Notes under the pieces: generated by a model
Told to the model about the DNA's origin: nothing
Seen by the model: only the letters and a program-made list of their open reading frames with translations
The model's database searches: none
Shown: in pieces, positions 1 through 8,725 of the stretch
How the letters are laid out: each line of letters begins with the position of its first letter
Position numbering within the stretch: position 1 is the first letter of the stretch
Assembly: GCF_003205875.1 (NCBI RefSeq)
Contig: NZ_PUBZ01000084.1
Coordinates: 22,325-86,324, forward strand
Direction: 5' to 3'
DNA: 64,000 nucleotides
Source: Herpetosiphon llansteffanensis
GTDB taxonomy: Bacteria; Chloroflexota; Chloroflexia; Chloroflexales; Herpetosiphonaceae
Program-made: the position numbers and the translations under genes

Positions 1-49
1 ATTGTATCCCACGGGTTTTTGTTGAGTCAAGGATGCTTAGTCCTGTTTT

Positions 50-1276
50 TTATGGTGCTACAGGGATGGTATTTAATACCGCAGGGTTGATAGTCAAGAT
101 CTGACCAGCGACCCATCCTTCGGTACCATCGGGAAGCTTGACTTTGAACCAAGCGCTATCGCTGCTACGGCCAGTCAAGGTTAGGTTGATGCCAGCATCG
201 ACTGTAGTAACAACGTCAGCGCCAGGTGCTGAGCGCACATTGCCACCATTGAAGGTTACGGCAAATGGTGCATCGCCACTGACTGGGGTAATTTTGTTAA
301 CCTCGCTAGCTGGCAAATCGATGGTACTGCTATTGAGCCAGCCCGATTGGCCGCTTTGGCTAATTGCCACCAAGTACCAAACTTCGCCGTTGACTGGCAT
401 TTTGACCACGATCCGCGCAATTTCGCCAGAGGTCACGTTGCCACGTTGGTTGGCTGGGCCATACGGCGTGGTGTAAATAATGCCTGGGCGGCTAATCACA
501 ACATTATCCAATGGCACTGGCACGCCACCAGCAGCGGCAGTTGGTTGCACCGGCGGGGTAACTTGGGTTACTGGCGTAGCACCATCAGCAGGCGTTGGCA
601 CAACAGTGCCGGAAACTGGCTCGGTTGATTCAACCGTTGGCGTAACATCGACCGGAGTTACAGCAGCATCGCCCAAGAAGCGATCGAGGGCATCGCCCTT
701 GATTTCAATTGGTTCGTTGGCTGTGGCCAAAACCGCACCTTCAGCGTTGGCAACCGTCACTTGGACGGTATATTCTGATGATTTGCGGCCATCTTCGTGG
801 TCTTCGATTTCGGGAATGGTCAAACGAGCTTTACCAGCGGCCACGGTTGAGGTCATGGCTGCGGTATCAAAAAACTCAAATGGGCGGCCATCTTCCAATA
901 AGATCGCTCCCACTTGGCTATTATCAGGGGCATCTGTGCTAATGTTGATTTGAGCCGTTAATTTGCCATCGCTTACGATCATGCTGGCGCGCTCAATGTC
1001 GAGGGTGGTTTGCGCAACAGGCGTTGGCGTAACTTCTGGGTCGCCACCTTGGCTGATCACGCCATAGGCCACAGCGCCAAGCACCAAGAGCAGCACAAGG
1101 CCAACCAAAATCATCCCAAGCCCACCACCTTTTTTGGGTTCTTCGGGGGTTGGCAAGGAGGTATAGTCAGTTGGAACGTAGTCAGCAGGCAACGAAAGTT
1201 GATCGGGGACTTTTTTGCGCCGTAACTGCCAAACAGTCGTTGGCTGAGAACGTGGTGTTAAGGCAACTTGAGACAT
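50..1276 (-). CDS. Membrane-anchored protein with two SH3-like domains
   Basis: Predicted 408-aa single-pass membrane protein. A Pro/Lys-containing cytoplasmic N-terminus of about 50 residues is followed by one hydrophobic helix (about residues 51-74, Leu/Val/Gly-rich), a Thr/Pro-rich extracytoplasmic linker, and two bacterial SH3-like modules (about 255-320 and 335-395, with NVRSAPG, W-x-V and GWV patterns). Such SH3b modules usually bind cell-wall or surface ligands. No catalytic domain is visible, so it is probably an envelope sensor or scaffold. ATG 1276 is preferred over the in-frame GTG at 1294 because GGGGGAGG lies 8 nt upstream of it. It is transcribed away from the phosphatase gene at 1429. 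Function unknown. Confidence 0.8.
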   Translation of the reverse strand: MSQVALTPRSQPTTVWQLRRKKVPDQLSLPADYVPTDYTSLPTPEEPKKGGGLGMILVGLVLLLVLGAVAYGVISQGGDPEVTPTPVAQTTLDIERASMIVSDGKLTAQINISTDAPDNSQVGAILLEDGRPFEFFDTAAMTSTVAAGKARLTIPEIEDHEDGRKSSEYTVQVTVANAEGAVLATANEPIEIKGDALDRFLGDAAVTPVDVTPTVESTEPVSGTVVPTPADGATPVTQVTPPVQPTAAAGGVPVPLDNVVISRPGIIYTTPYGPANQRGNVTSGEIARIVVKMPVNGEVWYLVAISQSGQSGWLNSSTIDLPASEVNKITPVSGDAPFAVTFNGGNVRSAPGADVVTTVDAGINLTLTGRSSDSAWFKVKLPDGTEGWVAGQILTINPAVLNTIPVAP

Positions 1277-1387
1277 TCGGCTCGCCTCCCCCACGAAGTG
1301 TGGGTTACTAAAAAATGCAAAGTTATCGCTTTAGGGCGTATTATAGCGAGGAGAGATTGATTTGACAACGAAGCCAAGTTTTGGCTT

Positions 1388-1396
1388 TGATACAAT
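1388..1396 (+). promoter_or_regulatory. Extended -10 promoter for the histidine phosphatase
   Basis: TG-A-TACAAT is an extended -10 element ending 32 nt before the ATG at 1429. No well-spaced -35 is visible: a TTGACA at 1362 is 23 nt away, too far. The same TGATACAAT string occurs at 49642-49650 before another gene. Confidence 0.5.
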
Positions 1397-1428
1397 AGCC
1401 TAGCATTAGTGTCAAGCGAGGTCGTCTT

Positions 1429-2052
1429 ATGCGGTTGATCGTGGTTCGTCATGGTGAAACAGCCTGGAATGCTGAACGTCGTTATCAAGGCCATTTGCCC
1501 ATTCCCTTGAATCAGCGTGGACGCGAACAAGCTTTACGCGCCGGTCAACGGCTTGCCAAACTAACAATTGATCAGCTTTATGCCAGCGATATTGCCCGAG
1601 CTTGGGAAACTGCCAGCATCATTGGCGAACACATTGGGCTGGCTCCGCAAGCCTTGAGCGATTTACGCGAGATTAACGATGGTGATTGGGCTGGCCACAC
1701 GCCAGAAGAATTGCACGATCTGTTTCCTGATCATATGCAATTAATCAAACTCAACCCCGACAGTACTCAACGGCTCAATGGCGAATCGTATGCAGAGTTG
1801 CAGCGGCGCATGGCCAATGCCTTCGATCACTTCGTAGCCAATCATCGCGGCCAAACCGTGGTCGCAGTTTCGCATGGCGGGGCGATTCGGGCATTGGTGT
1901 GCCACCTGTTGGCAGCACCATTGCGCCATTTTGGCCGATTATGGCTCGATAACGGTGCATTCGTCGAAATTGTAGCCCACGGCGATGAATGGCGCGTTTT
2001 GCGGGTCAACGATGCCGCCCACCTCGACGGGGTGTTTGCCAAAGGCGAGTAG
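1429..2052 (+). CDS. Histidine phosphatase family protein (phosphoglycerate mutase-like)
   Basis: A 207-aa protein of the phosphoglycerate mutase/acid phosphatase superfamily. The N-terminal RHGETAWN motif (R7, H8) carries the phospho-accepting His; the second catalytic His is in VSHGGAIRAL near residue 150. Length and motifs fit the CobC/GpmB/PhoE-type small phosphatases, but the substrate cannot be read from sequence. It appears to be monocistronic, with an extended -10 promoter just upstream. A 207-aa paralogue lies at 55180 in the same window. The word-like repeat tract starts directly after its TAG stop. Confidence 0.9.
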   Translation: MRLIVVRHGETAWNAERRYQGHLPIPLNQRGREQALRAGQRLAKLTIDQLYASDIARAWETASIIGEHIGLAPQALSDLREINDGDWAGHTPEELHDLFPDHMQLIKLNPDSTQRLNGESYAELQRRMANAFDHFVANHRGQTVVAVSHGGAIRALVCHLLAAPLRHFGRLWLDNGAFVEIVAHGDEWRVLRVNDAAHLDGVFAKGE

Positions 2053-2150
2053 ATAAGGATGAAGGATGAGGGATGAGGGATGAAAGAACATAGAGCATAG
2101 AGGGTGATTTGAAACAAAAGCCCATAGCCAAAAGCCTATAGCCTATTTCG
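2053..2150. repeat. Word-like intergenic repeat tract
   Basis: Begins at the base after the stop codon. It contains tandem ATGAAGG/ATGAGGG heptamers, then CATAGAG words, then AAAGCC(C/T)ATAGCC words. The same vocabulary recurs in most gaps of the window. Confidence 0.8.
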
Positions 2151-2178
2151 TGTTCTTTGCTCTTTGTTCTCACTCCCG

Positions 2179-2187
2179 TGCTATAAT
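2179..2187 (+). promoter_or_regulatory. Extended -10 promoter for the cyclophilin gene
   Basis: TG-C-TATAAT gives a consensus extended -10 element 42 nt before the ATG at 2229. It sits right after the repeat tract. Confidence 0.55.
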
Positions 2188-2228
2188 CCCACGGTGAATT
2201 TTTTATGTCCTGTGAGGAGTATCAATTA

Positions 2229-2942
2229 ATGCGCCGAACAACCACGATTGCGCTTTTAGCGCTTGTCTTAGCCGCCTGTGGTTCTGCCCAATCAACCGCA
2301 ATGCCAACGCTCGAGCCACGCCCGACCAGCGCGCCAACCGCCGAAGTTGCACCAACCGAGGCCAGCAGCACAGGTCGTGCAACCTCTGGGCCAACCGCCG
2401 AGAGCAACACGAACCCAGGTTCATCCAAGCAATATACCAGCGAACCAGCAATGACGATTGATGTGAATAAGCAATACATCGCCACGCTCAAAACCCAAAA
2501 AGGCGATATTGTGATTGAACTCAATGCTAAAAATGCGCCACGCACGGTCAATAACTTTGTGTTTTTGGCCCGCGAAGGCTTCTACGATAACGTGACCTTC
2601 CACCGCGTGATTCCTGGCTTTATGGCGCAAGGTGGCGACCCAACCGGCACCGGTATGGGCGGCCCAGGCTATGAGTTTATCAACGAATACGAAGATAAAA
2701 CCAGCAATTTGCTGTTCGATAAGCCAGGGGTTTTGGCAATGGCGAACGCTGGCCCAAATACCAATGGCTCACAATTTTTCATCACCTTGGCTCCAGCGTT
2801 GCACTTGACCCCCGATGCCTATACGATCTTCGGCCAAGTTACCGCTGGCCAAGATGTGGTTGATCAAATCACGCCACGCGACCCCGGCATGGGCGGCGCA
2901 CCTGGCGATGCAATTTTGACCGTCACAATCGAAGAAAAATAG
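2229..2942 (+). CDS. Peptidyl-prolyl cis-trans isomerase, cyclophilin-type lipoprotein
   Basis: A 237-aa exported cyclophilin. A short signal peptide ends in the lipobox LAAC (Cys17), so the protein should be a membrane-anchored lipoprotein. A Thr/Pro/Ser-rich linker to about residue 75 is followed by a compact cyclophilin domain with FHRVIPGFMAQGGDP and the GPNTNGSQFFIT substrate-binding signature. It is expected to catalyse proline isomerisation during folding of exported proteins. The start at 2229 is chosen over an in-frame upstream codon at 2205 because GAGGAG (2214 region) sits correctly before it and the signal peptide then begins properly with MRR. It converges with the carbonic anhydrase gene. 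Confidence 0.92.
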   Translation: MRRTTTIALLALVLAACGSAQSTAMPTLEPRPTSAPTAEVAPTEASSTGRATSGPTAESNTNPGSSKQYTSEPAMTIDVNKQYIATLKTQKGDIVIELNAKNAPRTVNNFVFLAREGFYDNVTFHRVIPGFMAQGGDPTGTGMGGPGYEFINEYEDKTSNLLFDKPGVLAMANAGPNTNGSQFFITLAPALHLTPDAYTIFGQVTAGQDVVDQITPRDPGMGGAPGDAILTVTIEEK

Positions 2943-2945
2943 GGT

Positions 2946-3584
2946 TCAAACATGTGGCGTAGTCAGTAATTCGACTGCGCCACTCACCAAACTATAGTAA
3001 GCTCCCACAATCCGCAGTAAACCAGCGTGCTCACGTTGGGCCAATAATGGAATCTGCTGCAACTCCGCCACCGTATGCAGCACATTTGCCCGAATCGCCG
3101 CATCCAAACGATTCGGATCATGAATATCAATTTCAGCAACCGCTGGGCGCAGATGATCAACTAACACAGCAATCCGATCGGGCGCAGTTTGCTGCTGATC
3201 AAGCATATTGATTGTTGCTTTGACCGCCCCACAATGCTCATGGCCAAGCACCACCAGCAACGGAATTTCCAGCACATCAGCGCCAAATTCGATGCTGCCA
3301 ACCGTCACTTCATCAATTGCATGGCCTGCCGTGCGAATCACCAACAAATCGCCAAAGCCACAATCAAACAACAATTCGGGAATCACCCGCGAATCGATGC
3401 AGCCGAGGATCATGGCAAACGGATGTTGGGCTTGGGTCAATTGTTGGCGGTAGAGGCTATCGTGATGAGGATCGAGGGGATGGTTGGCAACAAAGCGGGC
3501 GTTGCCAGCAAGCAAAAAGGCCAGCGCCGCCGCCGCATCAACGGTTAATGTTTGCAGATCTGGTAAAACAACAGGTGGAGCCAT
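2946..3584 (-). CDS. Beta-carbonic anhydrase (cytoplasmic)
   Basis: A 212-aa beta-class carbonic anhydrase, interconverting CO2 and bicarbonate. Zinc ligands and the catalytic dyad are present: C62-x-D64-x-R66 (GCIDSR) and H115-x-x-C118 (GHEHCGA). No signal sequence, so it is cytoplasmic. ATG 3584 follows AAGGAAGG and is preferred to the in-frame codon at 3608. The next gene upstream on the same strand (3702-4418) encodes an exported paralogue with the same motif spacing, indicating local duplication followed by relocation of one copy. Confidence 0.92.
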   Translation of the reverse strand: MAPPVVLPDLQTLTVDAAAALAFLLAGNARFVANHPLDPHHDSLYRQQLTQAQHPFAMILGCIDSRVIPELLFDCGFGDLLVIRTAGHAIDEVTVGSIEFGADVLEIPLLVVLGHEHCGAVKATINMLDQQQTAPDRIAVLVDHLRPAVAEIDIHDPNRLDAAIRANVLHTVAELQQIPLLAQREHAGLLRIVGAYYSLVSGAVELLTTPHV

Positions 3585-3701
3585 AGGAAAACCCTTCCTT
3601 GTATGCAAAGCACCATTGCTATCAGCATAGCAAGCCTTGGCTCCAACACTGTTGTGGTTCCGCTACCCAAGAGACGTATCTAAAGACCAATAATTGGAGG
3701 T

Positions 3702-4418
3702 CTAGAAAAACTCGACGATGCCACTATCAAGGCTATAGTAGCCACCGATAATGCGTACTTTGCCCGCAGCTTCAAGCTCGGCCAACAACGGTGCTGCTTT
3801 GAGGGCGGCAACGGTTAACTTGGTATTTTCGCGCACCACTGCATCGAGCAAATCACTTGGTTCTTGCTCTGTAGCGGTAACTGCATCATACGCTGGCCGA
3901 ATATGCTCTACAATCGAAACAATTTGGTCGGGGGCTGGCGTGTTACTTTCGATCGATTCGATCGTTGCATTGACTGCCCCACATTTTTCATGGCCCAATA
4001 CCAGCACCAGTGGCGTGCCCAACTCGGCAACCCCAAACTCGATGCTGCCAATTTCAACCGCATCAATCACGTGGCCCGCCGTGCGTACCACCAACAAGTC
4101 GCCAATGCCACGGTCGAACACCACTTCTGGCCCAACCCGTGAATCGACGCAGCCAACAATCGTGGCAAACGGTTTTTGGCCTTTGGCCGTCGTGTTGCGT
4201 CGATTGGCATCTTGGTTGGGGTCAATCGTGCGACTGGTCACAAAACGGGCATTGCCATCTTTGAGCAGTTGCAATGCACTATCGGCGTTAAATTCAACTG
4301 GCTCGGTTGTTGCAGCAGGCGTAAGCGTTTCTTCGGCCCCACAACCAGCCAACATCCCAAACGTCACAATGCCAGCGGCTCCTAAAAATTGGCGGCGCGA
4401 TAGTTTGCCCAAATCCAT
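3702..4418 (-). CDS. Beta-carbonic anhydrase, Tat-exported lipoprotein
   Basis: A 238-aa paralogue of the neighbouring carbonic anhydrase. The N-terminus has a twin-arginine motif (S-R-R-Q-F-L, residues 7-12), a hydrophobic stretch and a lipobox LAGC (Cys26), so the folded zinc enzyme should be exported by Tat and lipid-anchored outside. The catalytic core retains GCVDSR and GHEKCGA. The likely role is CO2/bicarbonate equilibration on the outer face of the membrane, complementary to the cytoplasmic enzyme. Cotranscription with the downstream copy is possible but the gap is about 117 bp. Confidence 0.92.
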   Translation of the reverse strand: MDLGKLSRRQFLGAAGIVTFGMLAGCGAEETLTPAATTEPVEFNADSALQLLKDGNARFVTSRTIDPNQDANRRNTTAKGQKPFATIVGCVDSRVGPEVVFDRGIGDLLVVRTAGHVIDAVEIGSIEFGVAELGTPLVLVLGHEKCGAVNATIESIESNTPAPDQIVSIVEHIRPAYDAVTATEQEPSDLLDAVVRENTKLTVAALKAAPLLAELEAAGKVRIIGGYYSLDSGIVEFF

Positions 4419-4481
4419 GAGCGCAACTCCTTAGATAGCTATAATCGGATTTGTTGATTATAGATCTAAGCAAATTGCCAA

Positions 4482-5276
4482 TCAAGCATTATGGGCTTGC
4501 TCCAAAAAGGCCCGAATTGCGCCATAGGCAATTTCTGGTTGCTCCAGCACACTCATATGCCCAGCATCGGGAATCGTCACCAAACTGGCGTTTGGCAAGG
4601 CATTGACCATCGCATGGGCATCGTGGGGCGTGGTAATCTGATCGTCGTTGCCAACAATCACAAAACTTGGCATCGCCATCGTCGAAAGATATTGGGTTGA
4701 GTCGGGGCGACTGGCCATCGCATGGGCGGCGTTGGCAATCGTTTTAGGATTGGTCGTGAGCATCATGCTGTTGAGCCGTTCAAGCAAACGCTGATCTTCG
4801 GCGTTGGCAGAACTGAGCAATTTGGGCAACATTTGAGCGGCAATCGGTGCCGCACCTTCGCGGAGAGCGGTCTCAGCGGTTTTAAGCCGATTTTGCTTGG
4901 CTTCATAATTGTCGGATGTGGCTTTGGTATCAATCAAAACCATTGCCCACAAGCGTTCTGGATAGCGGCGGGCCAAATTCAAGGCAATATAGCCACCCAT
5001 TGATAAACCCAGCACCGCAGCACGATCGATACCTAAGCGATCTAATAATTCGATCAAATCGTTGGCCTGATCGTCGAGCGTCCAACTATCGCTGCCACTT
5101 GATTCGCCAAAGCCGCGCAGGTCGGGGCTAAGTACCCGATAGCGGCTCGCTAAGGCCATGCGCGCTTCATCCCACATCGAGCGGTTGAACGGGAAGCCGT
5201 GAATACACAGCACAACCTCGCCATCACCAGTATCATCGTACATCAAACTACGACCACGAACGTCAATCGGGGGCAT
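4482..5276 (-). CDS. Alpha/beta hydrolase
   Basis: A 264-aa alpha/beta-hydrolase fold protein. It has an oxyanion-hole HGFPFN segment near the N-terminus, nucleophile elbow G-L-S-M-G-G, an acidic residue in the VGNDDQITTP strand and the catalytic His in DAGHMSVLEQPE. Closest in style to the 3-oxoadipate enol-lactonase/haloperoxidase-like esterases, but the substrate is unknown. ATG 5276 is preceded by GGAAGGAGC; a longer frame starting at 5333 would overlap the divergent gene's leader and is less likely. It is divergent from the glutaredoxin gene. Confidence 0.88.
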   Translation of the reverse strand: MPPIDVRGRSLMYDDTGDGEVVLCIHGFPFNRSMWDEARMALASRYRVLSPDLRGFGESSGSDSWTLDDQANDLIELLDRLGIDRAAVLGLSMGGYIALNLARRYPERLWAMVLIDTKATSDNYEAKQNRLKTAETALREGAAPIAAQMLPKLLSSANAEDQRLLERLNSMMLTTNPKTIANAAHAMASRPDSTQYLSTMAMPSFVIVGNDDQITTPHDAHAMVNALPNASLVTIPDAGHMSVLEQPEIAYGAIRAFLEQAHNA

Positions 5277-5349
5277 GAGCAAGCTCCTTCCAAAACAATA
5301 CACTCGTTGATCGTGGACGCGGTACAATAGCATGCTAGGAGGGTCAATT

Positions 5350-5604
5350 ATGGATTGGCAGCTTTATATGCGTCCAGGGTGTCATTTATGCGACGAAGCC
5401 GAGCATTGGCTAGAAGCACTAGCCCACGAGTTTCAGGCTCGGCTGGTCTGTATCAATATTCTCGATGAGATAACGGTGTATGAGCGTTATAAGTATAAGA
5501 TACCTGTGCTGCAAATTGCAGCCCAATCTTGGTACTATCCGTTTAATGAGACCCAAATTCGTACGTCACTTCACTCACAACCTAGCCCAAATCAAGGAGT
5601 TTAA
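5350..5604 (+). CDS. Glutaredoxin family protein
   Basis: An 84-aa thioredoxin-fold protein with an N-terminal redox motif C11-H-L-C14 (RPGCHLCDEAE), matching the glutaredoxin-like DUF836/GlrX family. The cis-Pro region KIPVLQI is present. A role in cytosolic thiol-disulfide exchange is likely. ATG 5350 has GGAGGG at 5338-5343. It is the first gene of a tight run: 2 nt after its stop comes the TlpA-like lipoprotein, and then a DUF2085 membrane protein. Confidence 0.85.
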   Translation: MDWQLYMRPGCHLCDEAEHWLEALAHEFQARLVCINILDEITVYERYKYKIPVLQIAAQSWYYPFNETQIRTSLHSQPSPNQGV

Positions 5605-5606
5605 CC

Positions 5607-6158
5607 ATGCTAGGCCGTTTAGCCTCATTTGGATTAATTTTATGCTTGCTGGCTGCATGTGCCAGTCAAACCAACTCCACAGCACAAAGCCTGCCAGCCG
5701 CAGATGTAAGCCTCGCCCAAAATTTGAGTTTGGCCGCAGGCACGGTGCAAATTGGCGAGCAAATTCCTGAGCTGAGCTATGAGCAAGCAGGCAAAAAAGT
5801 CGCGCTCAGCGATTTTCGCGGCAAAGTCGTGGTGCTCAATTTTTGGCAAACGACCTGCGTGCCATGCCGCACCGAAATGCCCGATTTCGAGGCCATCGCC
5901 CGCGAACGCCAAGATGTGGTCTTTATTGGTGTGAACAAAGATGAAAATGCCGAGGTTGTGCAGCGTTTTGCCAGCGAAGTTGGGGTAAGCTATGTATTGC
6001 CACTCGATCGCGATGGCAGCATTAGCAAAGCCTTTAATGTTAACTATCTGCCCACAACCTACTTTATCGATCGCAATGGGCTGGTGCAAAAAATCCATGT
6101 CGGAGCCATCAGCCGCTCGCAAGCCAATAAGCTGATCAGCGATTTTGGGCAACCCTAA
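5607..6158 (+). CDS. TlpA-like thioredoxin-domain lipoprotein
   Basis: A 183-aa secreted redoxin. The signal peptide ends in lipobox LAAC (Cys18); the AhpC/TSA-Redoxin type domain follows, with the active-site motif C84-V-P-C87 in a FWQTTCVPC context and a cis-Pro loop (YLPTTYFID). Family members (TlpA/ResA/CcmG) reduce or oxidise thiols of exported proteins, for example during cytochrome c maturation. Start is supported by AAGGAG just upstream. Two bases separate it from the glutaredoxin gene, suggesting cotranscription and a shared thiol-redox role. Confidence 0.9.
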   Translation: MLGRLASFGLILCLLAACASQTNSTAQSLPAADVSLAQNLSLAAGTVQIGEQIPELSYEQAGKKVALSDFRGKVVVLNFWQTTCVPCRTEMPDFEAIARERQDVVFIGVNKDENAEVVQRFASEVGVSYVLPLDRDGSISKAFNVNYLPTTYFIDRNGLVQKIHVGAISRSQANKLISDFGQP

Positions 6159-6199
6159 GCGCTGAAACCAACCCCCAAGTAGCAGGAGTAAGCCCGATC

Positions 6200-7093
6200 A
6201 TGAATGAACGTGATCTCAATCGTTTAGTGCTTGAAAAGGCCAAGCAACAAGTTGAAGCCCACAAAGCCGAGCGCGAAGTCATTGTGCAAGAGGCACGCAA
6301 ACCCAAGCCACTGCCAGAGCGCGACGAACGCCCAGCCTTATGGGGCTTGCTTGGGGTCTTGTTGACCTTAACCATCGCTGGCCTCTTTTTAATTCCTGGC
6401 GGATTCACCGAAAAACTCAGTTGGGTGGTGCATGGCGTTTGCTCTAAGGAACATACGCTTAGCCTTGGCGGCACGATGATGCCGCTCTGTCAGCGCAATA
6501 CTGGCTTATATAGCGGTTTCTTGGCAACAATCATTACGCTGGTTGCTATGGGCCGTGGCCGCGCCGCCAAATTGCCACCATTGGCGATTGGCATTGTGCT
6601 AATTCTGAGCGTCGGCTGGATGGGCAGCGATGGCTTTAACTCGCTGCTGCTTGATATTGGCAACTACAATCTCTACACGCCGCAGCCAATCTTGCGGATT
6701 CTCTCTGGCTTGGCGATGGGCATTAGCATGGGCACGATGATCCTCTTTGCCTTCAACATCAGCGTGCGAGCCAACGCCCGTACCGACCAACGCATTATAG
6801 GTGGTTGGCGCGATTACGCGATTTTGGTGGCGGTGGCGGTTTGTTTGTTTGTGCTGACCCAACTAGCCTCGCCGTTTATCGCCTATCCATTGGCAATCTT
6901 CAGCACGGTGGGCATTCTCAGCGTGATGTTTATCGTCAATATTATGATCATTGCGATGATTACCCGTAGCGAAAATACGGTTGTGCGCTTGACCCAACTG
7001 GCGCGCCCAGCCATGGTTGCCTGTGTGATGACGGCAATCGAATTTGGCTTATTGGCGTGGCTACGGATCATCATGGAACGCTCAGTGGCTTAG
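6200..7093 (+). CDS. DUF2085 membrane protein
   Basis: A 297-aa integral membrane protein. A charged, Lys/Glu/Arg-rich N-terminus of about 45 residues precedes at least seven hydrophobic segments. Between the first two is the DUF2085 signature H-x-x-C ... M-M-P-L-C-Q-R-N-T-G-L-Y-S-G, with two conserved Cys that could bind a metal or form a disulfide. The molecular function of this family is unknown. It follows the TlpA-like gene by 41 nt and is probably in the same transcript. Confidence 0.8.
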   Translation: MNERDLNRLVLEKAKQQVEAHKAEREVIVQEARKPKPLPERDERPALWGLLGVLLTLTIAGLFLIPGGFTEKLSWVVHGVCSKEHTLSLGGTMMPLCQRNTGLYSGFLATIITLVAMGRGRAAKLPPLAIGIVLILSVGWMGSDGFNSLLLDIGNYNLYTPQPILRILSGLAMGISMGTMILFAFNISVRANARTDQRIIGGWRDYAILVAVAVCLFVLTQLASPFIAYPLAIFSTVGILSVMFIVNIMIIAMITRSENTVVRLTQLARPAMVACVMTAIEFGLLAWLRIIMERSVA

Positions 7094-7116
7094 TAAATTT
7101 TTGGAGGTATTTTGGC

Positions 7117-7971
7117 ATGCCACAGGCTGCAATTAATGGCATTACGCTTAATTATGAAGTCGCTGGAAACGGTTCACCACTCCTGTTAATTATGGGTTTG
7201 GGCGGCACGCTCGATGGCTGGCGCAAAGAATTGCCATTCTTAACTGATCATTTTCAAGTAATTTATTATGATAATCGTGGGGTCGGCCAAACCACTGCCC
7301 CAACCGATTTCACTGCCTATAGCATGGAGCATTTTGCTGCCGATGCGATTGGCTTGCTTGATCATCTTGGCATCGAGCGCGCGCATGTTTGGGGCGTTTC
7401 AATGGGCGGCATGATTGCCCAACATGTGGCGCTCAATTACCCTGAACGGGTGCAAGGCTTGGTCTTGGGCTGCACGCTCTCGCATTACACCAACGACCCA
7501 AGCAACATTCCAACCTTGCCAACTGAGTTTCACGCCGAAGCCAGCAACCTTGCTCCAGAGGCTTGGGTGTTGGAATTGATGCTCAGTGGAACCCAAAAAA
7601 GCGCGCAGCAAGTGATGCAAGATAGCGTGCGCTTTAATTTTGCTCCGGCTTTTGTGGCCGCCCACCCCGACGTAATCGAGGAATATATCGAGCTTGGAAT
7701 GCGCAATCATGGCCCGGCGCATGGCTTTATGGGCCAATGGAGCGCGATTATGAATCACAGCACGATCGAGCGCCTGCCCAAGCTTCAGCACCCAACGCTG
7801 GTGCAACATGGCGATGCCGATGCCTTGGTGCCGATTGGCAACGGGCGATTGCTGGCATATTTGCTGCCTAATGCAGAATTCCAGTTAATTCCTGGGAGTG
7901 GTCATTGCTATTTCATCGAGCAACCAGAACTAGCGAGCCAAGGAGTTACGGCGTTCTTGCAAAGTCTCTAA
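7117..7971 (+). CDS. Alpha/beta hydrolase
   Basis: A 284-aa alpha/beta-fold hydrolase with oxyanion-hole residues in GLGGTLDGW, nucleophile elbow GVSMGGMIAQ, acid loop HGDADALVP and catalytic His in GSGHCYFIEQP. It resembles the family of esterases/lactonases related to RsbQ and 3-oxoadipate enol-lactonase. ATG 7117 is preceded by GGAGG at 7102-7106; an upstream in-frame ATG at 7057 lies inside the DUF2085 gene and lacks a ribosome site. A strong hairpin terminator follows. Confidence 0.88.
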   Translation: MPQAAINGITLNYEVAGNGSPLLLIMGLGGTLDGWRKELPFLTDHFQVIYYDNRGVGQTTAPTDFTAYSMEHFAADAIGLLDHLGIERAHVWGVSMGGMIAQHVALNYPERVQGLVLGCTLSHYTNDPSNIPTLPTEFHAEASNLAPEAWVLELMLSGTQKSAQQVMQDSVRFNFAPAFVAAHPDVIEEYIELGMRNHGPAHGFMGQWSAIMNHSTIERLPKLQHPTLVQHGDADALVPIGNGRLLAYLLPNAEFQLIPGSGHCYFIEQPELASQGVTAFLQSL

Positions 7972-7989
7972 GCGTTTAGGCGATTGGTG

Positions 7990-8022
7990 AGCAGGCTGGT
8001 CCCACAGCCTGCTTCTTTTTTT
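7990..8022 (+). terminator. Rho-independent terminator after the hydrolase
   Basis: AGCAGGCTG (7990-7998) pairs with CAGCCTGCT (8005-8013) around a 6-nt loop, followed by a T-rich run. It separates the hydrolase from azlC. Confidence 0.85.
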
Positions 8023-8038
8023 AGCTGAGGAACCCTGC

Positions 8039-8725
8039 ATGCAGCCAAAGTACCGAGCATGGTTGGCCGGAGCCAAAGCCGAGCTTCCAATTATTATGGG
8101 CGGAATTCCGTTTGGAATTATTTATGGGGTAACTGCATTAAAACTTGGCTTATCGCCATGGTTCATCCAAGCCATGTCAACGATTGTGTTTGGTGGCTCC
8201 TCGCAGATGATCATCGCCCAAATGTTTGGCTCATTCGCACCGAATTTGGCGATTATCCTCACCTCAACCGTGGTTAATTTGCGCCACGCCTTGTATAGCG
8301 CTTCGCTTGCGCCCTATGTGCAACCACTCAATCGCTGGTGGAAGGTGCTGTTGGCCTATTTGCTCACCGACGAGGCCTACGCGGTGGCAATTACCAACTA
8401 TCAAGAACGCAACGACCCTGAACATGGCCATTGGTTCTTTTTTGGGGCAGGCTTTATGCTCTGGATCTCATGGCAAATCAGCACCGCAATTGGCATTTTG
8501 GTTGGCAGCCAACTACCGCCTATGCCAGTTTTGGATATTGCCGCAGCGCTGACGTTCATTGGAATTCTGATTCCAATTCTGCGCGATAAAGCGCTGATTG
8601 CAGCGGCGGTAACTGGAGCGAGCGTGGCAGTGCTTGCATCCAGCTTGCCCTACAAACTCGATTTAATGGCAGCGGCAGTTGTGGGCATTGGGGTTGGCTT
8701 AGCGGTTGAAGGGAAGCGCGCATGA
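8039..8725 (+). CDS. azlC: AzlC family branched-chain amino-acid exporter, large subunit
   Basis: A 228-aa polytopic membrane protein with the AzlC signature near the N-terminus (GGIPFGIIYGV, then GGSSQMI) and about six hydrophobic segments. AzlC works with a small AzlD partner to export branched-chain amino acids (and analogues such as azaleucine). That partner follows with a 4-nt ATGA overlap, typical of this two-component LIV-E exporter. The start follows TGAGGA. No regulator gene is adjacent. Confidence 0.92.
   Translation: MQPKYRAWLAGAKAELPIIMGGIPFGIIYGVTALKLGLSPWFIQAMSTIVFGGSSQMIIAQMFGSFAPNLAIILTSTVVNLRHALYSASLAPYVQPLNRWWKVLLAYLLTDEAYAVAITNYQERNDPEHGHWFFFGAGFMLWISWQISTAIGILVGSQLPPMPVLDIAAALTFIGILIPILRDKALIAAAVTGASVAVLASSLPYKLDLMAAAVVGIGVGLAVEGKRA

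Noticed and set aside
3751..4434. 227-aa plus-strand ORF opposite the Tat-exported carbonic anhydrase
   Set aside because: It is antisense to a gene with intact catalytic motifs and signal sequence; its own translation is Ser/Ala/Thr-rich with no recognisable domain.
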